A DNA stretch of 64,000 nucleotides from Nereocystis luetkeana (GCA_031213475.1 JARUPZ010000030.1:6565661-6629660); one strand, 5' to 3'; counted from the stretch's first letter, positions 37,201 to 42,419 are shown. The notes: generated by a model not told the origin, from the letters alone. Translations and numbers: made by a program.

Positions 37201-39982
37201 CGCCGATGCGATGTATCGGGTGCGGGATGGTGTCTGGCACGGTGATCGCACACTAATGTTCATGCAATAGTGGCCTGTTGCACATGCACTACTCTAAGGA
37301 GGGCTGTATGGACGTTGCCCCGGCTTGGACTTACCTTGACCCTACGGTGATCGCACACTAATGTTCATGCAATAGTGGCCTGTTGCACATGCACTACTCT
37401 AAGGAGGGCTGTATGGACGTTGCCCCGGCTTGGACATACCTTGACCCTTTTACAGTATTAGTAGTACTGCAGTCCCGTTTTGGGAACAAATTTCTTATTT
37501 TTTCACTGGTTTGTCCCCTTAACGGGACTGCCGTACTAAAAGGGTGGGTGCGATCGTTTTTCAGCGCTCGGTTTTTCCAGAACGGGAAAAAGTTGCCACC
37601 CGGCCGCCTGGGATTGTTCTCGGATTTTTCTGAGATTTTTCTGAGATTTTTCTCGGAATGAAGCTGTCATGAGGATTTAGTGTGGACTATCAATCAACGA
37701 AATACAAATTACACCACTTTAGAGAGCACCCTTGGTACCGTTGGCGACAAAACGAGCGCTAAGAAACAATCGCACCTCTGTGCGAATTCAACGCTGCTCT
37801 TCACGGGTTTTCACTGTAAGAGGCTTTAATAGGGTATCAGCCATACCAGGTAGATATCACTTTTTGGCCAAAACATTTATGACTATTGATAACGGGGCTT
37901 TTCAACTGCGAAAAATTACCCAATGCCACTGGGAATTACCCAATGTATCTGGGAGTTGCCCAATAAGGTAGCGGCATGCCTAAATCGCCCAAACGCCGAC
38001 AATATGTGTGTTATGATACTCATTATTGGAGGCTATGGGATTGATCTGACTCTCCTACGGGTTTTGCACTTTCATCAGTTTGTCTTCAGCGTGATTTTTT
38101 TGTTGACTTGATAACGGTATATAGAGCTTAAGCAGGAGAGAGAAAATACTCGCAAATATTAGGTGCTACTATCACATTTAACCCTTATTACGGGGGGGCA
38201 TATTAATAGTAAATAGGACCAAAAAATGTCATTAACAATAGTCAAGTATGTAGGTTTTTGTGTGTACCGTAGGTCCTATTTACTATGGCCCCCCGTAATA
38301 ATAGGACTACAGTCCTGTTTTGGGGACACACTACTTGGAATTAGAGTAGTCTGTCCCCAAAACGGGACTGCAGTCCTAATGGGGTTAAACCCTTGAAAAC
38401 CCTAGGCCCGACCGTCTGGGATTGTTCTCGGATTTTTCCGAGATTTTTCTTGGAATGAAGCTGTTATGAGGATTTAGTGTGGGCTATCAATCGAGGCTGA
38501 GGTCAGCTCGTAAACAACGTCCTTCGATCGGTGTCTGGCAATGGTGAACGTGCAGTTTTGTTGATACAGCCGTTGCCTGTTGCGCCTTTCTATGGCACAC
38601 GCGATGCTGTGCTGTGCTGTGCTGTGCTGTGCTGTGCTGTGCTGTGCTGTGCAGGTGAACGTGGCCGAAGTGATGGCGAACTTTGACCAGCTTGATGGCG
38701 AGTGGGACCTTACGGGAGAGAAGGCGAAGGGAGCCATCAAGATGCGCCTCCAGTGAGATAACAATACATCAGTGTTCGTAGGTTATCATGTCTGATTGAG
38801 CTTTGCCGACGGCATGCAATATATTTATATACCCGTTTGTCCAACGCCAATTGAGATAAATGCTGTCTGATAGATACGTGGATGGATATTACTCATGTGT
38901 CAAATAGGGTATTGCTGTTGTGTGTAGTAGGATAATGCTGTCGTCTGATTGGTCGATCGAAACTACCCATCTGTCCATCCTCGCGTAAAATGTGACAATA
39001 GGATGTTTGCGATACCCCAATTTGATCGGGTTACAAAAACATTTCGAAACGGACAAAACATGATGAGCTGATTGGTTAGTGGATGTGAAGTTGCTCCGTT
39101 TGCTTACCAACCCACAGAGTTACCCAACTCAAGAAAACTTTCTGGAGGCTAAAAACGTCATTTTGGTAGCTTTTTCCCGCAGCAATGATGGCTTGGTGGC
39201 TTGGGATCGCTCTTATATTCCGGTCGGAAACAGTCTACGAGAAACCGAACCCAACCAATTATTTACAAACACCCGATGTTGTGGTCTGATTGGTAGATGC
39301 GTGTCACCAATTTTCCCAACCTGAAGCGGGACATGAGATATGATGGTGATGTTGCCTGATTGGTGGATGCTGGATTGATATTTTACCCATTTGTCCAACG
39401 GCCTGGACGGTGCAGTCTGGTGCAATATCCAAGTTGGCCGACGAAATCGTTTTTACTTTCGTTTTATGTATCCTTTCGCTGCTGTAGAATGTGCCGTGTG
39501 TGGCGCCTGTTTGCGCGCTGTTGACCTGTTGCTTTGTCCAATCTATTGTTTACAATATATAGAGCTACGTACCCATACAAGAGAGGTGCTTAGCTTGCTC
39601 GTCGCTTCGCTGTACAGAGTGGCTTCATCTTGCTTGTTGCTTATCGGTGCGATACCTAACCCTAACCCTGTCGTCTGACATCGTCTACTCTAGTATAGTC
39701 TAGTATAGTCTAGTCTAGTCTAGTCTAGCAGCGCGATCTCTCTAATCTTCGTTCAACCGTTTTCGCTGTATGCATGAACAACCAGCTGCAGCTGTAAATA
39801 GTCTACCGGTAGCTGGTGACGGGGCCCTCATGTTTTTCGCGTGCCATTGGTTATTATTAGCAATATGATGTCAACAGTTACTGTCACAGCAAGCCTTGTT
39901 GGACACGGCGATGATCGAAGGCGTTTTTTCTTTTTCGTGATGCAGATGGTCGGGGAGGGCGGGCGACGACGGCACCAGCTGA
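6511..39982 (+). CDS. TMEM16 (anoctamin) - extended-synaptotagmin fusion protein, 25 exons, ~1396 aa
   Basis: Joining exons at GT(GC)-AG sites gives one open frame. Residues 1-240 are a low-complexity Ser/Pro/Ala-rich cytosolic N-terminus; 241-349 form the anoctamin N-terminal region ending in the hallmark YFGPYVGMYFEWLGFYTK; 350-757 hold ten predicted membrane helices; 757-815 are a charged linker; about 816-860 are a two-pass hydrophobic hairpin like the ER anchor of E-Syts; about 885-1075 are an SMP lipid-transfer domain; 1083-1195 are C2A and about 1262-1396 are C2B. TMEM16 proteins are Ca2+-gated scramblases or channels. SMP-C2 proteins (E-Syt, tricalbin) shuttle glycerolipids at ER contact sites. 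A Ca2+-controlled scramblase and transfer machine in one chain is my inference. The Ca2+ ligand pairs E615/E618 (TM7) and E647/D651 (TM8) match TMEM16A E702/E705 and E734/D738 in spacing. The start at 6511 is chosen because it has an A at -3 and opens the basic, Ser-rich exon; an in-frame ATG at 6037 is less likely. A chance alignment of two separate genes is unlikely because phases match at every junction, but no transcript has been seen. Confidence 0.85.
7508..7563 (+). mobile_element. Family B MITE, partly deleted
   Basis: The left arm CCCTTTTAGAACTGCAGTCC and GTTTTGGGGACAAA are intact, but the right arm is reduced to AAAAAGGGTTG. Intron 1. Confidence 0.7.
8214..8408 (+). CDS. Fusion gene exon 2: anoctamin N-terminal cytosolic region
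   Basis: Acceptor TTGTCAG precedes the exon, which is phase 0 at both ends with donor GTGATA. It encodes 65 residues (241-305) from AMLHEDVVPP to MRSGVLYAE. The sequence is not diagnostic alone, but it splices in frame into exon 3, which is clearly anoctamin. The weak donor makes the 3' boundary a little uncertain. Confidence 0.6.
8471..8560 (+). repeat. 21-bp tandem repeat, intron 2
   Basis: About four units of TTGTGATTGGTTCGTGCCTCG, starting about 60 bp after the exon 2 donor. Confidence 0.85.
9299..9432 (+). CDS. Fusion gene exon 3: anoctamin YFGxxxxxYFxWLGFYT motif
   Basis: Acceptor TGTACAG is followed by MTLLHDKAALEG. The exon carries SYFGPYVGMYFEWLGFYT, the signature just before TM1 in TMEM16 proteins. 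It ends in phase 2 at donor GTGAGA (AA plus A from exon 4 makes Lys). Confidence 0.85.
9690..9865 (+). repeat. ~50-bp imperfect tandem repeat, intron 3
   Basis: Units contain CAGTCAxxxTxxTTAGGCTGTG...TGCCTxGxAGTGGAGxCTGTAG, three to four diverged copies. Confidence 0.6.
10268..10492 (-). repeat. Dispersed repeat R, copy 3
   Basis: GTATGTCGTGCCTGTCGTAT to GGGTAGAAAGGACGGTTTCA, more diverged and with an inserted block around 10340. Intron 3. Confidence 0.7.
10806..11025 (+). CDS. Fusion gene exon 4: TM1 and TM2
   Basis: The exon starts with the single base that completes the split Lys codon, then ALVVPTIGGLFLFLDQW (TM1) and LLLPIYCVLIMVWTALFLDLW (TM2). It continues with RRRNSSIAFRWGV, matching the WxRxxxxxAxxWG region after TM2 in anoctamins. 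Donor AAG/GTGCGC, phase 0. Confidence 0.85.
11658..11760 (+). mobile_element. Diverged family B-like MITE
   Basis: CCAACCCCTTCAGAACCGGA and GACGGTTCTAAACGGGTTGA keep the family B termini with many changes and a different centre. Intron 4. Confidence 0.55.
11773..12038 (+). mobile_element. TA-flanked MITE, interrupted by a second copy
   Basis: Outer copy: a TTACGGGAGACCATAATTAA-like left end and GGTCCTATTCACTATGATCGC-like right end, split by an inner copy at 11851-11959. Family A has inverted ends of about 27 bp and a TA target duplication, as in Tc1/mariner-derived MITEs. Lies in intron 4. Confidence 0.8.
11851..11959 (+). mobile_element. TA-flanked MITE (family A), inner nested copy
   Basis: A complete 109-bp copy, TATTACGGGGGACC to GGTCCCCCGTAATA, sitting inside an older family member. 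The centre carries TACATAAAAACCTATATATT, shared by most copies. Confidence 0.85.
13226..13351 (+). CDS. Fusion gene exon 5: TM3
   Basis: Encodes EGEFAPSPAGKLCM, equivalent to the RPEFxGxxxxSPVTG loop of anoctamins, then a membrane helix (TVPIILAAIYVVIRVMLY). Donor GAG/GTAAGA is near consensus. The acceptor could be the AG at 13221 or at 13224, which adds or removes one Lys; both keep phase 0. Confidence 0.75.
15428..15543 (-). mobile_element. TA-flanked MITE (family A)
   Basis: Intron 5 copy in reverse orientation: the central AAAACC...TATAT block reads as its complement. Ends are TTACGGGGGGCCATAA and GGTCCCCCGTAA between TA dinucleotides. Confidence 0.82.
15834..15992 (+). CDS. Fusion gene exon 6: TM4
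   Basis: Acceptor CACGCAG, phase 0 at both ends, donor AAG/GTGAAT. Encodes YYPLLLYSGVPIVASFAYDF (TM4) and LNEFEDHPTAVRKKNALIIK. The NEFEDHPT segment matches the conserved TEFEDSLT loop before TM5 of TMEM16 proteins. Confidence 0.88.
16427..16535 (+). mobile_element. TA-flanked MITE (family A)
   Basis: Intron 6 copy with near-perfect ends (TTACGGGGGACCATAATTTA and TAACTATGGTCCCCCGTAA) between TA dinucleotides. Confidence 0.88.
17611..17799 (+). CDS. Fusion gene exon 7: TM5 and TM6
   Basis: The acceptor follows a CT/CA-rich tract. Encodes MFAFQFVNSYCALLYVGFW (the conserved FxFQFVNxYxSLFYIAF helix), then a five-Met run from an ATG repeat and TM6 (VKQFVAQIVEMY). E563 aligns with the TM6 calcium ligand E654 of TMEM16A. 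The partner Asn (N650) appears to be Ala559 or Gln560. Donor AAC/GTGAGA. Confidence 0.9.
17909..18015 (+). mobile_element. TA-flanked MITE (family A)
   Basis: Intron 7 copy, about 100 bp after exon 7. The left end is mutated (TGACGGGGGACC) and the right end has lost two C residues. Confidence 0.85.
18755..18868 (+). CDS. Fusion gene exon 8: TM6-TM7 loop, ends at a GC donor
   Basis: Acceptor CTTCAG. Encodes an acidic loop and ESEYLEM, which opens TM7 and contributes E615 and E618, the spacing of TMEM16A E702/E705. No GT is available where homology demands the boundary. The exon ends at GATG/GCAAGT, a good GC-AG donor, in phase 0. Confidence 0.85.
19673..19801 (+). CDS. Fusion gene exon 9: TM7-TM8 with calcium-site residues
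   Basis: Acceptor CAAGCAG. Encodes VLQFGYISMFFVVFPLAPFF then AILNNVWEFKLD, the most conserved anoctamin block. E647 and D651 sit 29 and 33 residues after E618, exactly as E734/D738 follow E705 in TMEM16A. Ends KTRRPQ at donor CAG/GTGAGC, phase 0. Confidence 0.92.
19846..20135 (+). repeat. 22-bp minisatellite, intron 9
   Basis: Units of CGTCGAATGCTGAATGTGAAAC, about seven near-identical copies, then degenerate ones running right up to the exon 10 acceptor. All three frames on the opposite strand are open in the repeat, giving false long ORFs. Confidence 0.9.
20141..20302 (+). CDS. Fusion gene exon 10: TM9
   Basis: Acceptor AATGCAG lies just after a 22-bp minisatellite. Encodes SIGAWQLCLEMIGVVACLSN, matching the xDIGxWxxxLxxI region and TM9, then a short luminal segment. 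Donor AAG/GTGAGG; a second in-frame donor 18 bp on (AAG/GTATTA) could add six residues. Confidence 0.85.
20464..20502 (+). CDS. Fusion gene exon 11: 39-nt micro-exon
   Basis: Bounded by acceptor CAGTAG and donor AAG/GTGAGT. Encodes EARSSYHAKLAKK in phase 0. Joined to exon 12 this gives YHAKLAKKVVVVVVAEHV, which parallels the conserved WHVLAARLAFVIVFEHV entry into TM10. Without it that segment is missing. The upstream CAG three bases earlier would bring an in-frame TAG, so the TAG acceptor is required. Confidence 0.75.
22289..22453 (+). CDS. Fusion gene exon 12: TM10 and start of linker
   Basis: Acceptor CTGTCAG, donor CCG/GTGAGT, phase 0. Encodes VVVVVVAEHVLFLLRAIFSG (TM10) and LVDKVPRAVREAQ, equivalent to the PDVPxxV motif that closes the anoctamin domain, followed by a charged helix (VQQKQERREFRRL). 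Confidence 0.9.
22550..23105 (+). repeat. Degenerate (TTACCGCTG)n-type repeat, intron 12
   Basis: A stretch of about 550 bp built from CCGCTGTTG/TTACCGCTG variants. It fills most of the intron and gives an artefactual 198-codon ORF. Confidence 0.75.
23220..23371 (+). CDS. Fusion gene exon 13: linker and first half of E-Syt-like hairpin
   Basis: Acceptor CACCCAG. Encodes a Ser/Ala/Lys linker, then WHLPLAVIPFLVAW, the first arm of a hydrophobic hairpin. Ends in phase 2 at donor GTCAGT (TG plus G gives Trp). This exon bridges the two ancestral modules. Confidence 0.8.
23485..23790 (-). mobile_element. SINE (minus) split by a family B MITE
   Basis: AACTCAGATCCCGAGGTCAC and GGCTCTCCTCCCCCACTACG on one side of the MITE, CCCTCGTCGACGG and TACCCACGCTACTCGGCGCT on the other, all complement of the SINE body. 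Intron 13. Confidence 0.7.
23577..23673 (+). mobile_element. TTAA-flanked MITE (family B) inside a SINE
   Basis: TTAACCATTTTAGAACCGCA to CGGTCCTAAAAGGGTAAA, with long matching arms. It splits a minus-strand SINE (about 23485-23790), so it is younger than that SINE. Intron 13. Confidence 0.85.
24215..24332 (+). CDS. Fusion gene exon 14: second half of membrane hairpin
   Basis: Acceptor CCTCCAG. Encodes LELSALWVLPTAFVFVSYL then QHRKDSSDKALALGIVKDPQ. With exon 13 this makes a two-pass hairpin directly before the SMP domain, as in extended synaptotagmins. The donor CAG/GTCTCA is weak, but the frame and homology support it. Confidence 0.75.
25068..25157 (+). CDS. Fusion gene exon 15: SMP domain start
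   Basis: Acceptor GGGGCAG, donor AAG/GTACGA, phase 0. Encodes FLPPWYTDSEVERVDWMNKT, matching the xxExVEWLNxxL opening of SMP domains. Confidence 0.88.
25567..25701 (+). CDS. Fusion gene exon 16: SMP domain
   Basis: Acceptor ATACAG, donor AAG/GTGCGC, phase 0. Encodes the amphipathic segment TEDLFDTTIQPILDSYRPPG and LGFRKVSLGTIPPK, the conserved FxLGxxPP strand of SMP domains. Confidence 0.88.
25727..25824 (+). mobile_element. TTAA-flanked MITE (family B)
   Basis: Complete copy with TTAA on both sides, inserted only 25 bp after the exon 16 donor in intron 16. Confidence 0.88.
25850..26140 (+). repeat. Degenerate TGCTGCATGTGGTGCGTG-type repeat, intron 16
   Basis: A low-complexity TG/GC-rich array following the family B MITE; produces a false 152-codon ORF. 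Confidence 0.65.
26950..27100 (-). mobile_element. SINE fragment, minus strand
   Basis: GGGTCACATAGCCCCC, CTTCGCGAGAAGAGTTCAGC and CCCCGTCGACTCGCG match the SINE body in reverse. No head. Intron 16. Confidence 0.65.
27300..27445 (+). repeat. ~56-bp tandem duplication, intron 16
   Basis: CATGCTCATGGGTGACCGAT and ACCAGTACGATATAT recur two to three times, ending about 60 bp before the exon 17 acceptor. Confidence 0.75.
27504..27689 (+). CDS. Fusion gene exon 17: SMP domain
   Basis: Acceptor TGCGCAG, donor GTG/GTGAGG, phase 0. Encodes IVGVRALETKDDTVVLDIDI, RWAGNAEFVVEAG and RMRVELTPLVPV, matching the IxGV, WxGNxxI and GxxRVxLxPL strands of SMP domains. Confidence 0.92.
27690..28330 (+). repeat. 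~75-bp satellite-like array starting at the exon 17 donor
   Basis: Units share GACCGCxGTTTGACCTCTTG and ACTGACCGCCCCATA. The first unit includes the exon 17 donor itself. Six or more diverged units; intron 17. Confidence 0.75.
28903..28966 (+). mobile_element. Truncated family A MITE (right half)
   Basis: Only the right half is present, from GGTATATATTTAACCATTTT to GGTCCCCCGTAATA. It abuts a C20-type homopolymer and TTTTTCTTCA that replaced the left half. Intron 17. Confidence 0.75.
29554..29766 (+). CDS. Fusion gene exon 18: SMP domain end
   Basis: Acceptor GCCACAG, donor ATC/GTGAGT, phase 0. Encodes FPCFGAVVLTFMEKPFINF, then NVVSDLIKNIITDLMVFPAK, the closing strands and helix of an SMP domain, ending DGQDLI. 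The last about 30 bases plus donor are duplicated at 30037. Confidence 0.9.
29880..29988 (+). mobile_element. TA-flanked MITE (family A)
   Basis: Full-length copy in intron 18. It separates exon 18 from the partial duplicate of that exon's end at 30037. Confidence 0.87.
30035..30170 (+). repeat. Partial duplication of exon 18 end and donor
   Basis: CCCATTCTTGACGGCCAGGA, CCTCATCGTAAGTTGTTTAT repeats the end of exon 18 and its donor at 29740-29778, followed by the same GATAGATCATC...GATCATCTAGA tract. A family A MITE lies between the copies. Confidence 0.85.
30928..30973 (+). CDS. Fusion gene exon 19: C2A first strand and calcium loop 1
   Basis: A 46-nt exon behind GCTGCAG. Encodes LTLVGCDNLRAADIG plus one base of a split Gly codon. 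D1095 is the first Asp of Ca2+ loop 1. Donor GTGGGT, phase 1. Joining exon 20 restores the D-x-x-GKSDPYV signature. Confidence 0.82.
31005..31690 (+). repeat. Interspersed GTTGGCTGACTAGAAGTCGC-type repeat, intron 19
   Basis: About six units of the form GTTGGCTGACTAxAAGTCGCCGACTATTATAT, mostly at 31495-31690 with an isolated unit near 31010; repeat R lies between them. Confidence 0.65.
31278..31463 (+). repeat. Dispersed repeat R, copy 4
   Basis: Contains CTGTCGACAACCAGCACAAC, GTGGTCACAAAACTACGCCA and CATCGTATTGGATACGATAG. Same orientation as the 60-kb copy. Intron 19. Confidence 0.68.
32620..32750 (+). CDS. Fusion gene exon 20: C2A core
   Basis: Acceptor TTTGCAG, donor GAG/GTAATG. Encodes KSDPYVKMKLGREQ, a Lys-rich strand that may bind anionic lipid (DTKKRTLKP), and YDETFDLLV. 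D1101 is the second Asp of loop 1. Confidence 0.92.
34175..34400 (+). mobile_element. Diverged SINE body in intron 20
   Basis: Shares AATCGACGAGGGA, GGCTGAAGTCTCATCGCGAT and CCCCGGATCTGAGTTGCG with the SINE family. A CTGCTACTG repeat has expanded inside it, and the tRNA head is not recognisable. It lies shortly before exon 21. Confidence 0.65.
34472..34632 (+). CDS. Fusion gene exon 21: C2A calcium loop 3
   Basis: Acceptor ACGCCAG, donor GTAAGC, phase 2. Encodes VLLLSVYDRDAGPGDDDFLG. D1149, D1151 and D1157 fill the loop-3 ligand positions (0, +2, +8), so C2A keeps all five acidic ligands. Encoded on to SGSLLLKAT, the last strands. Confidence 0.9.
34875..35155 (+). repeat. 15-bp minisatellite, intron 21
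   Basis: About 18 units of CTGTAGATGATCTAT and variants. Both strands stay open through it. Confidence 0.88.
35353..35430 (+). repeat. 11-bp perfect tandem repeat, intron 21
   Basis: Seven identical units of GTCTTGTGACA. The lack of divergence suggests recent expansion. Confidence 0.92.
35844..36113 (+). CDS. Fusion gene exon 22: C2A-C2B linker and C2B first strand
   Basis: Acceptor GTGTCAG; the first base completes the Thr codon split from exon 21. Encodes FVPLASGAKRMEQPDED, a long acidic then basic linker (PPKAARAARG), and MGVVSVMGIEC, the first C2B strand. Donor GTGGGT, phase 2. Confidence 0.85.
36229..36338 (+). mobile_element. Diverged TA-flanked MITE (family A)
   Basis: Intron 22 copy with more substitutions than the others (for example ATTCAATCGAATCCACGG in the left arm), so probably an older insertion. 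Confidence 0.75.
36849..37050 (+). CDS. Fusion gene exon 23: C2B core
   Basis: Acceptor TTATAG. Encodes GVKPGDRYVSVICGNTKRKT and the strands through KCLGSFK, a clear C2 fold. Loop 1 keeps only one Asp (GDRYV). Loop 3 reads KEKESIGNDK, so Ca2+ binding is probably lost. Donor AAG/GTATGG, phase 0. Confidence 0.88.
37239..37448 (+). repeat. 105-bp tandem duplication, intron 23
   Basis: Two units starting ACGGTGATCGCACACTAATG, near-identical across their length. The second unit runs into the family B MITE at 37443. Confidence 0.9.
37443..37546 (+). mobile_element. Family B MITE, diverged flanks
   Basis: CCCTTTTACAG...ACTGCAGTCCCGTTTTGGGA on the left and GGTTTGTCCCCTTAACGGGA...CTAAAAGGG on the right. 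It abuts a 105-bp tandem duplication. Intron 23. Confidence 0.75.
38178..38388. mobile_element. TTAA-flanked MITE (family B) carrying a family A insertion
   Basis: The outer element starts TTAACCC and ends ACTGCAGTCCTAATGGGGTTAA. Its left arm is split by a family A copy at 38186-38300 flanked by TA. Located in intron 23. Confidence 0.78.
38186..38300 (-). mobile_element. Family A MITE nested in family B
   Basis: Reverse-orientation copy with TTACGGGGGGGCATA and ATGGCCCCCCGTAA ends, inserted at a TA within the CCCTTTTAGGAC arm of the host element. Confidence 0.8.
38606..38650 (+). repeat. (GCTGT)9 repeat abutting the exon 24 acceptor
   Basis: Nine perfect pentamers, then GCAG and exon 24. 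The repeat takes the place of the pyrimidine tract. Confidence 0.92.
38655..38752 (+). CDS. Fusion gene exon 24: C2B end
   Basis: The acceptor GTGCAG directly follows a nine-unit GCTGT repeat. Encodes GEWDLTGEKAKGAIKMRL plus CA. Unspliced, the frame reads Gln then TGA at 38754-38756. The CA/GTGAGA junction is a good donor that overlaps this stop, and splicing to 39946 restores the Trp expected at the end of a C2 domain. Confidence 0.8.
39946..39982 (+). CDS. Fusion gene exon 25 (probable terminal exon)
   Basis: Preceded by TTTTTTCTTTTTCGTGATGCAG-type pyrimidine tract and acceptor. It completes Gln and adds WSGRAGDDGTS before TGA at 39980. KMRLQW fits the usual final C2 strand (LxLxW). The exon is short and rests on splice signals and this one Trp, so the alternative end at 38756 remains possible. 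Confidence 0.55.
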
Positions 39983-42419
39983 TCGCCGAGGACAGCCTGG
40001 AAAATATCACCTGCTACTCACTGCCTCCTACACTAACAGCACGTCTACTAATAGGCAGTGACCGTGACACCCGCGCCCTCATATTCGGTCCAAGATTCGA
40101 CATCTATTTGTTTGATTTGGCGTTAGCCATGACGGCGGCATTTAGCGTACGCGCCGCGTCCAATCCGATAAAATGAAAGTAAAAAAGCTGGCCGAGAGAC
40201 GGCGAAGGTCTGTTGTCAGTCGCGGTGTCGCTGGTGCATTGAGCGCCCCTTCGGCTGGGCGCGGACATACAGCAGTGTACGGAGAAGAAGGACGCCCGTT
40301 TTCGGAATAAGGCGGAAGTCTTGGGCGTTGGGGCGTTTGTGCCTGCTTGCGTGGTGCTTGCTGCGGTCGGTGGTACCTGAGTTTTTGTTTTCAAGAGTTT
40401 TGCGTGTATGATATTTCCTCCCGCGGAAAATGTTGACTTCTCCAAAAAAAAACAAAATAGAAGAAATGTTTCCCCCCCCCAGAAAATTGTGCTGTTTTGA
40501 CAAGATAAAAAAAAACATGGAAGAAAATGCTGTCGTTTTGTTCGGTTAAGGGCTGTCTGTGCCGTGACGCGGCCGCAGTCACTGCCAAAGGTAGGTGCTG
40601 CTGTTGCTGTTTCTGGATCATCCACGAAGCAGTGAGGTGGTGCCGCTTTCGTGTTCTGTGTAGTCTGGAGAGGTTCTCGTACAGTACGTGTGTTGTACCT
40701 CGTATGACAATGTAGGAGGTCATCGTACAGCACGTTGCTCGACAAAAGAAGGTACCAGGTAAAAGGTATGTTTTTTTAATAAAATGATGGATTGATGGAT
40801 TGATGGATTGAGTACAAAGCGGTTGAGGTGAGTGAGATTTTAGCGGGTGCCTTTCGCACCTGCTTCACGGGTACTACTCATAGTAAGTAGTACCAGCCAA
40901 TGCGGGTTTCTGCAAGCCAAGCCAAGCTCAAGTATTTAGCACCCATGCGCTTTTATTTCTATGAAGCAACGGTAGCAGGTTTTAAAATGTTGCCGTATTG
41001 TTAGTCTATGAATAGTTGGCTATGGCGCAGCCCTTGGATTGGTCAAAGCATGGGCAGTCCTCTTGCGGCGAAGGTTGTTGGTTGTTTGTGCGTGCGCGTA
41101 TCTTTCTGCTCTCTCTCTCTGCTACCGATCGTTGAGGCAGGTAGGTGCTTCCAGCTGCTTGTCCCCCCCTCCCTCGGAAGCTTGTAGAGGTGGTATTTCG
41201 TAGAGTTGCAGTTCTTCCTCGCATCGAATGCATAAAAAACGTTCCTAGGTGTGGGGCTTATGGTGTGTGCGCTACCTTGAACACTTGTTTTTGTTTTTCC
41301 ATACCGTACCGAACCAGCCGATAAAATGGAATGCCTTCCATGCGCCCCGCGACCGGCGTAACATGGGCTTGATCGATTAATAGGCTTGGCCTAGGGATAT
41401 AGATTCGATTCTTGGGGAGAAGTTACTTGATTTTGTATACGCCGCTTGTCTGTTTGAGGCTGCGACTAAGGCCAATGTAGATGTCGATAAAATGACTTCT
41501 GACTCGCGGTCGACAGCGGTAGCGGTAAACAGCCAGCGCGAGTTGTGATCAATTGGACTCAGTGTGACTCGATTGCAAGCAAGCGAGCCGGCGCGTGTCG
41601 GGAGTCCTATAGACCCTTTGCGCGACAAGACTACGGGTAAGAATATTCGTTAACCCTGCCGGGACTTGATTGGGTAGAAATAATGGACGATACAAAATGA
41701 CGATTTCGGCAACGTCACCTTCGTTTTTGGCGGATGGTACAAAATGGTGTCCTACATGGTATTTATAGTTGCAATGCAATGAAGGAGTTGTAGTTACGGG
41801 CGCAACTTTATCCTGTGGATACTATATTAATGCCAGTAGATTATACCCGCAATGCTGGACAAAGTGACCCACCATTGGTTCGGTCGCTATCTCTAGGTGC
41901 CAAACGGGTTGAGGTGGGAACCGGGGCAGCTCAGGGGGAAAGAGCGCTGCCAGTATCGTTCGTAGGCCTACCTTGTGACCCCGGGTCAGGGTATGGCCAG
42001 TTGTGCTTTGACGGGTTGGACTGCGTGCGTACGTAGAGAGGCGGTTTCACTGCGGTAATACAAACTTCTGAACAACGTATCCCATTTTTTTCGTCCACCG
42101 CCTGTGTATCGGCAAGTATGCATACTATTTATATGAATATGATACCGCTACGCTCTGCGCTCGTGGCGGCTGTACGTAGAGTAACTAGTGCCTGCAACCA
42201 GTTATCTCCGTGTGTTATGATGTGGCGAACATATCGATATTCTAAAAGGAGATGCACGATTTATGAGAACATTGCGTTTACCCCCATAGGTATTCGTGTT
42301 GATATGTACTTGTGCAATGGGTATCTCGAGGCTTTCCTGAATTGGAGGAGCAATCACGGTAACGCGGTAACACAGTAGTGTTAACTTGTAACTGGAAACG
42401 CACGAACTGAACGTGCATA
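39983..42419. other. Gene-poor stretch downstream of the fusion gene
   Basis: Short ORFs here have no recognisable domain and overlap on both strands. Expected to contain the 3' UTR of the fusion gene; AATAAA occurs at about 40778, but its use is unknown. Confidence 0.5.
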
